A stretch of DNA of 15,749 nucleotides from an uncultured Gemmatimonadales bacterium (lineage in GTDB: Bacteria > Gemmatimonadota > Gemmatimonadetes > Longimicrobiales > Gaopeijiaceae), in contig CALJKZ010000454.1 in the NCBI GenBank assembly GCA_937983085.1, positions 1 through 15,749 on the forward strand, read 5' to 3'. Each line of letters starts with the position of its first letter. Positions within the stretch are counted from its first letter, which is position 1. Shown piece after piece: positions 1-7,370 of this stretch. The notes under the pieces were generated by a model. The model was not told the DNA's origin. It saw nothing but the letters and a program-made list of their open reading frames with translations, and searched no databases. Made by a program: the position numbers and the translations under genes.

Positions 1-1158
1 GATCTGCCCCAGGAGGTTGGTGGTGCTCCGGAACATGTCGGGAATCCGGTCGATGCCCAGGAGGATGGAGAGCCCCGACAGGGGGATCCCCACGGTGTCC
101 AACGCCGGGGCCAGCGTCACGACGCCGGAGGACGGAACGGGCGCCACGGTCAACGAAACGAGGAACGTCGCCAGGATGGCTCCCCCAATGGCCGTGGCCT
201 CGATGGGTACGTCGAAGAGGAAGGCGAGAAAGACGATGGCGGCGCCCTGGAAGAGCGCCGAGCCCGCGCGATACATGGACGCCCCCAGCGGCAGGACCAG
301 GTCGGCGACGTTCTCCGACACGCCGAGAGACTTGGTCTCCTCCAGGGTGACGGGCAGCGCGGCTGCCGTGCTCGTGGTGGAGAAGGCGATGGACGCGGCT
401 CCGAAGGTACCGCCGAGGAAGCGGAGGGGCCCGATGCCGCCCACCACCTTGAGAAAGGGCATGTAGACCACGCCGATGTAGAGGGCGAGGGCCACGATCA
501 CACAGACCACGAAGACGGCCAGGCTCTGGATGAGGCCCCATCCCAGCTGAGCGGTGACGGGGGCCGCCAGCCCGAAGATGCCGATGGGCGCCGTCCACAG
601 GATCCACCACACCAGCTTGATGAGGGCGTCGGAGGCCGCCTCGGCCAGGCCGAGGAGCCGATCCCTGGGGCCCTCCTCCAGCGTGCCTGCGGCGGCGGCG
701 AAGAGGGCCGTGAAGACGATGAGGGGCAGGAGGCTTCCGTTGGTGGCTGCCGCGAAGGGATTGCTGGGGATGAGGCTCACCAGGAAGTCCACGAACCCCG
801 GTAGCTCGGGAGCCTCGCGGGCCGCCGCCGCCGGCATGGCGACTTCCGGAGCGAAGGAGAGTCCCAGCCACATGACCCCCATGCCGATGACGATGGCCGG
901 CAAGATCGTGGCCCAGAAGAAGAGAAGGGTCGTGAGGCCGAGACGTCCGAGCTTTCGCGGATCACCCAATCGGGCCACGCCGGTGAAGATCACCGCAATG
1001 ACGAGGGGGATCACCACCATCCGGATGGCGTTCATGAAGGCCGTTCCCAGGGGCGCGGAGGCCATGGCCACGGTCATGAGGATGTCGACGCCGGCGGGGG
1101 CGAGGAGGCCCGTCAGGAGCCCGAGGACGAGTCCGGCTGCGATGGCGGCGTGGAGCAT
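1..1158 (-). CDS. Dicarboxylate/amino acid:cation symporter family (DAACS, GltPh/DctA-like) protein, 3' end cut by window edge
   Basis: An open frame runs without a stop from an ATG at 1158 to the left edge: 386 codons, near full length for a 400-430-residue family. Family landmarks are clear: hairpin 1 motif AFSTTSTAAALP (residues 258-269), the TM7 stretch VLPLGASMYRAGSALF (288-303), and the TM8 segment DRIPDMFRSTTNLLG (370-384). The family moves glutamate, aspartate or C4-dicarboxylates across the inner membrane. Asp374, Arg377 and Asn381 align with the GltPh substrate-site residues Asp394, Arg397 and Asn401, so an acidic substrate is plausible. Oddly, the usual NMDGT of TM7 reads YRAGS (296-300), and the Asp following the TM8 Asn is Gln385, so the sodium sites look lost. 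The start gives a normal N-terminus (MLHAAIAAGLVLGLL) but has no clear Shine-Dalgarno sequence. It lies 28 bases after the MFS gene and is probably co-transcribed with it. Family certain; substrate and coupling ion unknown. Confidence 0.93.
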   Translation of the reverse strand, partial: MLHAAIAAGLVLGLLTGLLAPAGVDILMTVAMASAPLGTAFMNAIRMVVIPLVIAVIFTGVARLGDPRKLGRLGLTTLLFFWATILPAIVIGMGVMWLGLSFAPEVAMPAAAAREAPELPGFVDFLVSLIPSNPFAAATNGSLLPLIVFTALFAAAAGTLEEGPRDRLLGLAEAASDALIKLVWWILWTAPIGIFGLAAPVTAQLGWGLIQSLAVFVVCVIVALALYIGVVYMPFLKVVGGIGPLRFLGGTFGAASIAFSTTSTAAALPVTLEETKSLGVSENVADLVLPLGASMYRAGSALFQGAAIVFLAFLFDVPIEATAIGGAILATFLVSLTVAPVPSSGVVTLAPALDTVGIPLSGLSILLGIDRIPDMFRSTTNLLGQI

Positions 1159-1186
1159 GTACGGTTCGGGGTTGGGGTACTTCGCC

Positions 1187-2398
1187 TCAGGAGTCGGTAG
1201 CGGCGGCGGAAGGTACGCCTCTGATCCGTGCCAGGCGAAGGATGCTGGCGATCCCCGCCACCGGACCGAGCGCCAGGAGCGCGAAGGCACCGTTCCACCC
1301 CACTCCGTCCACCGCCAGGGGGATGGCCTGGATGGTCACCATCGTCAGCAGGAAGCCCATGGACGTCTGGAGCATGAGCGCGGTGCCCACCGAGTCGGGG
1401 GGCGCCACCTCGGTGACCATGGCGCTGAACTGCGCCGAGTCCGCCACCACGAAGAAGCCCCATACCCAGCAGAGAACGACGACGACGCCGAAGGGCAGCG
1501 TCAGCGCGAAGCCGGCGAGGACGCAACAGGCGCCGCTCACCGCCATGGCGAAGTTCACCACCCGCTCCCGCCCCATCCGGTCGGCGGCCAGGCCACCCCA
1601 AATGCACCCGAGCCCTCCCATGGCGATGGCTCCGAAGGCCACGGCGTCGATCCACGCCTCGCCTACGCCCGATCCGGCGGCCACCACCAGATACACCGGT
1701 ACCCAGGTCCACATGGCGTACAGCTCCCACATGTGGCCCAGGTAGCCCCCGGTGGCCAGCATGGTCTCCCGATGGCGGAGGATCCGGCCTATCCGCGACC
1801 ACTCGAACGGTCGTCGCGGAAACGGATAGGGGCCGTCCCGGTAGCCACCCGCGACGAGGACGGATCCGACCACCCCGGCGACGGAGGCGCCCACGATAAC
1901 GGTGGCCAGGCTCGCCCCACCGACGGCCTTCAGGAGGTACGGGAATGCCTTGCCCACCGTGAGGGCGCCCACCACGGTCCCAATGGCCATGCCGCGAGCC
2001 GATCGGAACCAGGTGGCGATCATCTTCATGCCGGGTGGATACACGCCGGCGAGGAACGCTCCGGTGAGGAACCGAAGGATCAGGGCCGACACGAACCCGG
2101 GGGCCACGAGGACCAATGCGTTGGCTCCGGCGGCCAGAGCCGCGGACACCGCAAAGAGCGTTCGGGCCCGCACGACGTCGGCGAGGTTGAGCACCGCGGC
2201 GAGGGCCGTCCCCGCAACGAAGCCCAACTGCACCACTGTCGTCAGGAGCCCGACCTGGGACGAGGTCAGTGACCACTGAGCCTGCAGCTCCGTGCCTACC
2301 GCCGTGGCCGTCATCCACGCCGAAAGCGAAAGAAGCATGGCGGCGGAGACGATGGCCAACGCCCGCCAGCGTCCCGGATGGTCGTCGGCCGATGTCAT
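1187..2398 (-). CDS. Major facilitator superfamily (MFS) transporter
   Basis: A 403-residue protein with about 12 hydrophobic segments, the standard MFS size and layout. An MFS motif-A-type loop (GGLAADRMGRERV, residues 268-280) follows the first helices of the C-terminal half. The N-terminal half has the typical Arg-containing helix 4 (ALILRFLTGAFLAGVYPPG, 105-123). A cytoplasmic linker lies near 187-211, and GYLGHMWELYAMWTW (218-232) opens the second half. It sits in the inner membrane. The substrate cannot be read from sequence; its place between proline dehydrogenase and a glutamate-transporter homologue suggests an amino acid, peptide or organic acid, by inference only. The ATG at 2398 is 31 bases after the proline dehydrogenase stop and has only a poor Shine-Dalgarno match. 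Membership of the superfamily is secure; any subfamily name would be a guess. Confidence 0.92.
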   Translation of the reverse strand: MTSADDHPGRWRALAIVSAAMLLSLSAWMTATAVGTELQAQWSLTSSQVGLLTTVVQLGFVAGTALAAVLNLADVVRARTLFAVSAALAAGANALVLVAPGFVSALILRFLTGAFLAGVYPPGMKMIATWFRSARGMAIGTVVGALTVGKAFPYLLKAVGGASLATVIVGASVAGVVGSVLVAGGYRDGPYPFPRRPFEWSRIGRILRHRETMLATGGYLGHMWELYAMWTWVPVYLVVAAGSGVGEAWIDAVAFGAIAMGGLGCIWGGLAADRMGRERVVNFAMAVSGACCVLAGFALTLPFGVVVVLCWVWGFFVVADSAQFSAMVTEVAPPDSVGTALMLQTSMGFLLTMVTIQAIPLAVDGVGWNGAFALLALGPVAGIASILRLARIRGVPSAAATDS

Positions 2399-2429
2399 CG
2401 ATGCCGCCGAGCCTGAGTGGGCGATGGGG

Positions 2430-3344
2430 CTACCCTACGATCTGCTTGGCCACGAACCACAGGTTGGCCGGTCGCTCGGCCAGACGCCTCATGTACCACG
2501 GGAACCATGCGGAACCGTAGCTGATGAGGACCCTGACTTCGTGGCCCCGCTTGGCCAGGCGCGCCTGCTCGTCACGCTGGATGCCAAAGAGCATGGCGAA
2601 CTCGTATCGATCCTTGTCGAGACCGAGTTCGAACGCGATCCGGTTGGTCTCCCCGATCATCTTCGGATCGTGGGTGGCCGACACCGGTCGTCCGGCGTCT
2701 CCGTGCAGCCGTGCCCGGAGAAGCACCTGCATGAGCTTCACGTAGTTTCGGTCCACGTCAGACTTGTTGGGAAAGGCGATGGACTCGGGTTCGTTGTAGG
2801 CCCCCTTCACGACTCGGATCGCCGGCTTGAGGGGCATGAGCGCCTCCAGGTCCGCCTCGGTGCGACGCAGGTACGACTGGATGCAAAGACCCACGTTCTC
2901 GTGCTGGGTGCGAGCGTTCCGGAAGATCTCCAGCGTTCGATCCACGTAGTCGGAGCCCTCCATGTCGATCCAGACCAGCGAGTCCGTCGCCTGGACGAGC
3001 TCGAGGAGCCGCGTCTGCGCCTCCTCCACGCCGTAGTCAAGGCCAAGCTGCGTGGGTTTGACCGAGATCTCGGTGTCGAGCCCCCGGGACCGGATGTCGG
3101 CGAGGGACTCGAGGTAGTGCCGGACCACGTCGTCGGCTTCCTCCAACGACCGGAGATTCTCGCCCAGCAGGGTCGTGGTGGTCTTGATGCCCCCCGCGGC
3201 CAAGACTTCCGCCTGGGCCAGGGCGTCCCCTCGCTCTTCGCCCGGCATGAAGCGCTTGGTCGCCTTCTTGACGAACCCGTACCGCGGCAACTTCTCGGCC
3301 AGGGCCGGGTTGGTCGAGGCCCATAGCAAAGCGTTTCTCAGCAT
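2430..3344 (-). CDS. Proline dehydrogenase, monofunctional (PRODH)
   Basis: FAD-dependent oxidation of L-proline to 1-pyrroline-5-carboxylate, passing electrons to the quinone pool; the first step of proline catabolism, at the inner face of the membrane. The 304 residues match the stand-alone (Thermus/Bacillus-type) enzyme rather than the large PutA fusion. Barrel motifs appear in order: TEISVKPTQLGLD (91-103, with the active-site-type Lys96), WIDMEGS (125-131), QSYLRR (156-161), RVVKGAYNEPESIAF (177-191), SATHD (222-226), EFAMLFGI (248-255) and the family signature YGSAWFPWYMRRLAERPAN (276-294), whose Arg286-Arg287 pair binds the proline carboxylate in known structures. The N-terminus (MLRNALLWAS) is typical, supporting the ATG at 3344 despite a weak ribosome site. 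It follows the M55 peptidase gene by 37 bases and precedes the MFS gene by 31. No pyrroline-5-carboxylate dehydrogenase gene is visible in the window. Confidence 0.96.
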   Translation of the reverse strand: MLRNALLWASTNPALAEKLPRYGFVKKATKRFMPGEERGDALAQAEVLAAGGIKTTTTLLGENLRSLEEADDVVRHYLESLADIRSRGLDTEISVKPTQLGLDYGVEEAQTRLLELVQATDSLVWIDMEGSDYVDRTLEIFRNARTQHENVGLCIQSYLRRTEADLEALMPLKPAIRVVKGAYNEPESIAFPNKSDVDRNYVKLMQVLLRARLHGDAGRPVSATHDPKMIGETNRIAFELGLDKDRYEFAMLFGIQRDEQARLAKRGHEVRVLISYGSAWFPWYMRRLAERPANLWFVAKQIVG

Positions 3345-3382
3345 TCCGTCGTCCGGTTCAACATGCCTGGAGTGAGAGGCCT

Positions 3383-4270
3383 TCAGCTCTGTACGAATCG
3401 GTACATCAAACGGATGAGGCGATAGGCCTCGTCCGCATCGGCTGCCGTGTACCCCACGGTGAAGCCATCGATCTTCTCCATGCCCGGAATCGACATGAGG
3501 ACGTCGACGTGGGTCGTCGAGGCGAAGCGCATCTCAACGCGCACGGGCTCGCCCAGATCGAGAGGCTCGAAGCCTCCTCGCGCGAGCCGATCCAACGCGC
3601 GGCCGACGCCTGCGGAGAGCAACGCCCGGACGCGCTCAGGGTGCAGGAGGCGCGCCGAGGCCGGGGTTTCCGCCGTCTTCGTGGTCACCGTTTCGGTTTC
3701 GAGGAGGTCGCCCAGCTCGGCGGTGGCAGCCGAATCACCCGCCGCGAGGATCACGGGCACGCCGTGTCCCCCCGCGAAGGCCGCATTCATGCCCCCCTCC
3801 CCCACTTCCACGCCGTTGAGCCAGAGCCCCTTCACGGAGCCGCTCCCGGTGTGGGCCAGGAAGCCGTCGGGGTCGCCGGCCATGGCGTGGTAGCCGATGA
3901 ACACGACGCCGTGGAAGGTCTCGTCGAGGCCCTGGACCATGCCCAGCGGCTTGATGGACCCCTGGATGTAGGTGGTCCGCGGATCGAGACGTGTGTGAAG
4001 CACGTTCTGGTGGTCTCCGTGGGAGTCGTTCACCAGGATCTCCGCCGTCGGGTCGTAGGCGAAGATCGCATCCACCACCGTGTTCACCTCGGCGGTGAGC
4101 AACTCCCTACCCGTGGCGTAGTCCTTCCCGCCCGACGAGGCCATGGCGCCGGTGCCGATTCCGCCGATGCCCTCCATATCGACGGAGATGAAGATCCGGA
4201 GGGGGCGCTCCTGCGCGCTGAGGGGGAGCGTACCCAGGAGGAGTGCCGCCGCCAGCACCACGCCCCTCAT
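3383..4270 (-). CDS. Exported M55 family (DppA-type) D-aminopeptidase
   Basis: A 295-residue zinc aminopeptidase homologue. DppA of Bacillus subtilis removes N-terminal D-amino acids from short peptides and assembles as a compartment-forming ring. The family's metal-site pattern is present in order: SVDMEG (Asp31 and Glu33), NDSHGDH (His84), GYHAM (His128) and GVEVGEGG (Glu158), followed by the conserved GVPVILAAGD (170-179). Residues 1-19 form a signal peptide (MRGVVLAAALLLGTLPLSA) with likely cleavage before Gln20, so the enzyme should act outside the cytoplasm, unlike DppA. The ATG at 4270 overlaps the TGA of the upstream propeller gene as ATGA, and a strong GGAGGT lies 5 bases ahead of it; both settle the start against a longer frame reaching 4501. 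Substrate in this organism is not shown. Confidence 0.95.
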   Translation of the reverse strand: MRGVVLAAALLLGTLPLSAQERPLRIFISVDMEGIGGIGTGAMASSGGKDYATGRELLTAEVNTVVDAIFAYDPTAEILVNDSHGDHQNVLHTRLDPRTTYIQGSIKPLGMVQGLDETFHGVVFIGYHAMAGDPDGFLAHTGSGSVKGLWLNGVEVGEGGMNAAFAGGHGVPVILAAGDSAATAELGDLLETETVTTKTAETPASARLLHPERVRALLSAGVGRALDRLARGGFEPLDLGEPVRVEMRFASTTHVDVLMSIPGMEKIDGFTVGYTAADADEAYRLIRLMYRFVQS

Positions 4271-7200
4271 CGTCCACCTCCGAAGGGCGTGTAGCCCGCC
4301 GCCAGGAGGGCCGTCCGGTACGCCTCGACCTCGGTGGCGAGAAGGGCGTGGATGTCGGCCACGATGGTATCGGCGGCTTCCCTGGCCTGCTCCATCATGA
4401 TGCGCGTATTGGCCGACGGGGCGCCGTCCTCTCCGGCGATCCGACCGAGCGGAGCCCCGACGTACTGGATCGTGACATCTCCGCGACACATCCCCTGGCA
4501 CTCGGGACCCGTGAAGTGCTCGCGCACCAGACCGTCCAGGCGCTGCTGGAGACGGCGCCCCTGCTCCCGAAGGCCGTCGTCGTCCTGGTCGAGGGTCTCG
4601 AGGACGAACTCCACGCCCCGCCGGACCTCGTCGAGTTGTCGTCGGGCCTCCTGTACCCGCCCCTGCACGGCATTCATCTCCGAAAGCGCCGCCACCTTCG
4701 CTCGGTGGTCGGCGAGAGACACCGGATCCCGGGGGTCCGGCACGACGTCGAGGGACGTGGTGGACGAGGCACCGTCCAGGGCCACGGTGACCTCGTACCG
4801 ACCCGGAGCGACCATCGCCTGCCGGGGGAGATTCTCGTCGGCGTCACCCCCGTACCGGAGATTCCAGACCGTTCGATTGATTCCCTCACGGGCTCCATCG
4901 GGTGCGGACCACACCAGCGTCCCCTGGGCATCGCGGACCTCGATGCGCGCCCCCCCCGGTCGACCGGCCCAATAGCTGAGCAGCGCGCCGACGGGTCGGG
5001 TCTCTCCCTGTTGCATCGCCATCCCCGTGGACCGGTAGCCGATGGCTTCGGCGACGGTCACCGCCAACGCGGGTGGCGGCTCGAAGGCGTGGACATCGGA
5101 CGTCCGGATGCCGGCATTCGCCGCGAGTTCGCGAAGGGGACGGATGTCGTCGACGACGAGCAACGCCCGACCGTGAGTACCCAGAACCAGATCGCCGTCC
5201 CGGGGGTGGATGATCAGGTCACGGATGGGCACGGCCGGCACGCCGGCAGCGAAGGTCGACCAATTCGCCCCCCGGTCGGTACTCACCCGGAGCCCGAATT
5301 CGGTACCCAACACGAGGAGCCCGGGGGTGACGGGATCTTCGTCGATGGCGTGGACGAAGCCGTCGATCGCGGGGCTCGCCAGGGAGCGCCAGCTGGCGCC
5401 GTAGTCTTCGGTGACCCAGACGAAGGGCGTCCAGTCGCCCCGACGGTGGTCCTCGGCCACCAGATACGCCCGACCCGCCGCGTGTTTGGAGGGCTGGACG
5501 TCGGGGATCCATATGCCCTCCGGCAGCCCGGGCACGTTGGAGCGGACGTTGGTCCAGCTGACGCCTCCGTCTCGCGTTACCTGAACGTTCCCGTCGTCGG
5601 TTCCCACCCAGATCACGTCGCCATCGAGGTGACTGACCTGGATGGACAGGATCGTGGTGTGCATCTCGGCGCCCGAGGCGTCCACCGTGAGCCCCCCGCT
5701 CTCGTCGGCCCGCTGCTTGGCCGGGTCGTTGGTGGTCAGGTCCGGGGAGATGATCTCCCACGTGCGGCCCTGGTCGCGGCTCCGGTGCACGAACTGGCTC
5801 CCTAGATAGATGGTGCCCGCCTCGTGGGGGTCCCAGGTGAGTCCCGCGTTCCAGTTGAAGCGGAGGGGGACGCCTTGGGGGTGGACCGGCCGGATGCTGC
5901 GCCGCGCCCCCGTTCGCTTGTCGAAATGTTGGAGGTTGCCGCCCTGCGACATGGAGTAGCCGTACCGCTCCGGATCCGACCGGTCGGGCATGACGCTGAA
6001 GCCGTCGCCTCCGCCCACTCGATACCAATGGGCGTTGAGGATGCCCTTGTTCTCCCACACCGTCGACGGGCCGAACCACGACCCGTTGTCCTGGAGCCCC
6101 CCGTAGATGTTGAAGGGCATCAGGCTGTCGACGTCGATGTGGTAGAACTGGGCCAGCGGGAGATTCTCCACGAACCGCCAGTTGTCCCCACGATCGTACG
6201 TGAAGGCGATCCCGCCGTCCTCGCCGAGGATCATGCGACGAGGGTCGTCGGGATCGATCCAGAGCTCGTGGATGTCGCCGTGGATGATGGCCGACGGCAC
6301 CACCGTGGTCCACGTCCGTCCCTGATCCTCGCTGACCTGCACCGCGCTGTGCAGCGAGTAGATCCGGTTCTCGTTCTTCGGGTCGACACGCAGGTCGGCG
6401 TAGTAGAACGGTCTTGGCACGATCCCCGGATCGTCGTTGATGGTCCGCCAGGTCGAGCCGCCGTCTTCGGAGCGGATGAGCTCGGAGCGCTCCGCCTCCA
6501 CGAGGGCGTACACGACGTCGGGGTCCGACGCGGCGATCCCGACGCCGATCCTGCCCAACTCACCCGACGGCAGACCGTCCGCGGCGGTCAGTTCCGTCCA
6601 GCTGTCGCCGCCGTCGCGGGTCACGAAGAGCCCCGACCCCGGTCCACCCGAGGTCAGGAACCACGGTTCGCGCCGAAACTCCCACATGGCTGCGAAGAGC
6701 TTGTCGGGATTCGTCGGATCCATGACCAGGTCGCCGATCCCCGTGCGTGGATTGCGCCAGAGGACACGCTCCCAGGTGTCGCCCCCGTCCGTGGTGCGAT
6801 ACACGCCCCGCTCCTCGCCGTGCGACCAGGCTGGCCCCATGACGCCTACGTAGACCCGATCGGGATCGGTGGGATGGGTGATGACCCGGTGGATGCGCTC
6901 CGACGCCTCGAAGCCCATGTGAGCCCACGTCTCTCCGCCGTCCGTGGACTTGAAGAGGCCGCGTCCAACTCCGGCGCTGTTTCGTGGATTCCCTTCTCCC
7001 GTACCGACCCAGACGATGTCCGGGTTGGGCTGGAAGACCGCCACGCTGCCCACGCCGAGGGCGGACTCACCGTCGAGAATCGGATCCCAGGTGAGGCCGC
7101 CGTCCGAGGACTTGAACACCCCGCCCGTAGCGGCCCCGACATAGATCACGGTGCGATCAGCCAGGACCACATCGACGTCCGAAACCCGTCCGCTCATTCC

Positions 7201-7353
7201 GGCGGGGCCGATGCTTCGGGCGGCCATCTCCTCGTACGGGCCCTGCCGGGAATCCTGCGCGATGAGGTCACCCGCGGCTGCGGCGACCACGGCCATCAGG
7301 AGGGTGAGAAGTAGGCTGGTGGGGCCCGGGAGGCGGGAGGGGGGCGAGGACAT
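4267..7353 (-). CDS. Secreted Asp-box (BNR/VPS10 sortilin-like) beta-propeller protein
   Basis: A 1028-residue exported protein. A hydrophobic signal segment (residues about 12-32, ending in AQD) is followed by eleven Asp-box motifs of the form S/T-x-D-x-G-x-x-W: at 82, 136, 187, 245, 295, 341, 385, 525, 593, 648 and 691. Such motifs mark turns between propeller strands, as in sortilin/VPS10 and sialidase-like folds. The enzymatic label 'glycosyl hydrolase' often given to this family is not supported by any catalytic residue I can identify. After the propeller come a beta-rich Ig/FlgD-like region (about 787-872), an alpha-helical or coiled-coil stretch (about 880-945) and a closely spaced Cys952/Cys956 pair. 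The start at 7353 is fixed by GGAG 5 bases upstream and by the signal sequence. It lies 17 bases after the barrel-protein gene and overlaps the M55 peptidase gene by 4 bases, suggesting a linked role at the cell surface. Function unknown. Confidence 0.94.
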   Translation of the reverse strand: MSSPPSRLPGPTSLLLTLLMAVVAAAAGDLIAQDSRQGPYEEMAARSIGPAGMSGRVSDVDVVLADRTVIYVGAATGGVFKSSDGGLTWDPILDGESALGVGSVAVFQPNPDIVWVGTGEGNPRNSAGVGRGLFKSTDGGETWAHMGFEASERIHRVITHPTDPDRVYVGVMGPAWSHGEERGVYRTTDGGDTWERVLWRNPRTGIGDLVMDPTNPDKLFAAMWEFRREPWFLTSGGPGSGLFVTRDGGDSWTELTAADGLPSGELGRIGVGIAASDPDVVYALVEAERSELIRSEDGGSTWRTINDDPGIVPRPFYYADLRVDPKNENRIYSLHSAVQVSEDQGRTWTTVVPSAIIHGDIHELWIDPDDPRRMILGEDGGIAFTYDRGDNWRFVENLPLAQFYHIDVDSLMPFNIYGGLQDNGSWFGPSTVWENKGILNAHWYRVGGGDGFSVMPDRSDPERYGYSMSQGGNLQHFDKRTGARRSIRPVHPQGVPLRFNWNAGLTWDPHEAGTIYLGSQFVHRSRDQGRTWEIISPDLTTNDPAKQRADESGGLTVDASGAEMHTTILSIQVSHLDGDVIWVGTDDGNVQVTRDGGVSWTNVRSNVPGLPEGIWIPDVQPSKHAAGRAYLVAEDHRRGDWTPFVWVTEDYGASWRSLASPAIDGFVHAIDEDPVTPGLLVLGTEFGLRVSTDRGANWSTFAAGVPAVPIRDLIIHPRDGDLVLGTHGRALLVVDDIRPLRELAANAGIRTSDVHAFEPPPALAVTVAEAIGYRSTGMAMQQGETRPVGALLSYWAGRPGGARIEVRDAQGTLVWSAPDGAREGINRTVWNLRYGGDADENLPRQAMVAPGRYEVTVALDGASSTTSLDVVPDPRDPVSLADHRAKVAALSEMNAVQGRVQEARRQLDEVRRGVEFVLETLDQDDDGLREQGRRLQQRLDGLVREHFTGPECQGMCRGDVTIQYVGAPLGRIAGEDGAPSANTRIMMEQAREAADTIVADIHALLATEVEAYRTALLAAGYTPFGGGR
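4276..4281 (-). promoter_or_regulatory. Shine-Dalgarno site deciding the M55 peptidase start
   Basis: GGAGGT on the minus strand, 5 bases before the ATG at 4270 and lying inside the last codons of the propeller gene. With the ATGA stop/start overlap it suggests translational coupling of the two genes. Confidence 0.8.
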
Positions 7354-7358
7354 GGGAA

Positions 7359-7362
7359 CTCC
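7359..7362 (-). promoter_or_regulatory. Shine-Dalgarno site deciding the propeller-protein start
   Basis: GGAG on the minus strand 5 bases before the ATG at 7353. It supports this start over a longer open frame to 7479, whose extra 42 residues would overlap the barrel-protein gene and displace the signal peptide. Confidence 0.65.
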
Positions 7363-7370
7363 GGTCCTGA

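Noticed and set aside
554..2272. Plus-strand open frame of 572 codons
   Set aside because: It lies antisense to the clear symporter and MFS genes. Its translation is Arg/Pro/His/Gly-rich with no family motif, as expected from GC-rich antisense frames.
1187..2398. Naming the MFS protein as a nitrate or cyanate transporter
   Set aside because: Only general MFS features are visible. No substrate-specific signature such as the NarK nitrate motif could be found, so no substrate is claimed.
2292..3326. Plus-strand open frame of 344 codons
   Set aside because: Antisense to proline dehydrogenase and the MFS start. It mirrors codon structure of those genes and shows no recognisable motif.
4271..4501. 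Extended start for the M55 peptidase at 4501
   Set aside because: The extra 77 residues are Arg/His/Gly-rich antisense-like text inside the propeller gene and would bury the signal peptide.
4243..7314. Two long plus-strand open frames (4243-5805 and 5824-7314)
   Set aside because: Both are opposite the Asp-box propeller, whose eleven regular repeats and signal peptide identify the coding strand.
4267..7353. Calling the propeller a sialidase or glycosyl hydrolase
   Set aside because: Asp boxes are structural and occur in many non-enzymes. No sialidase arginine triad or other catalytic set could be identified.
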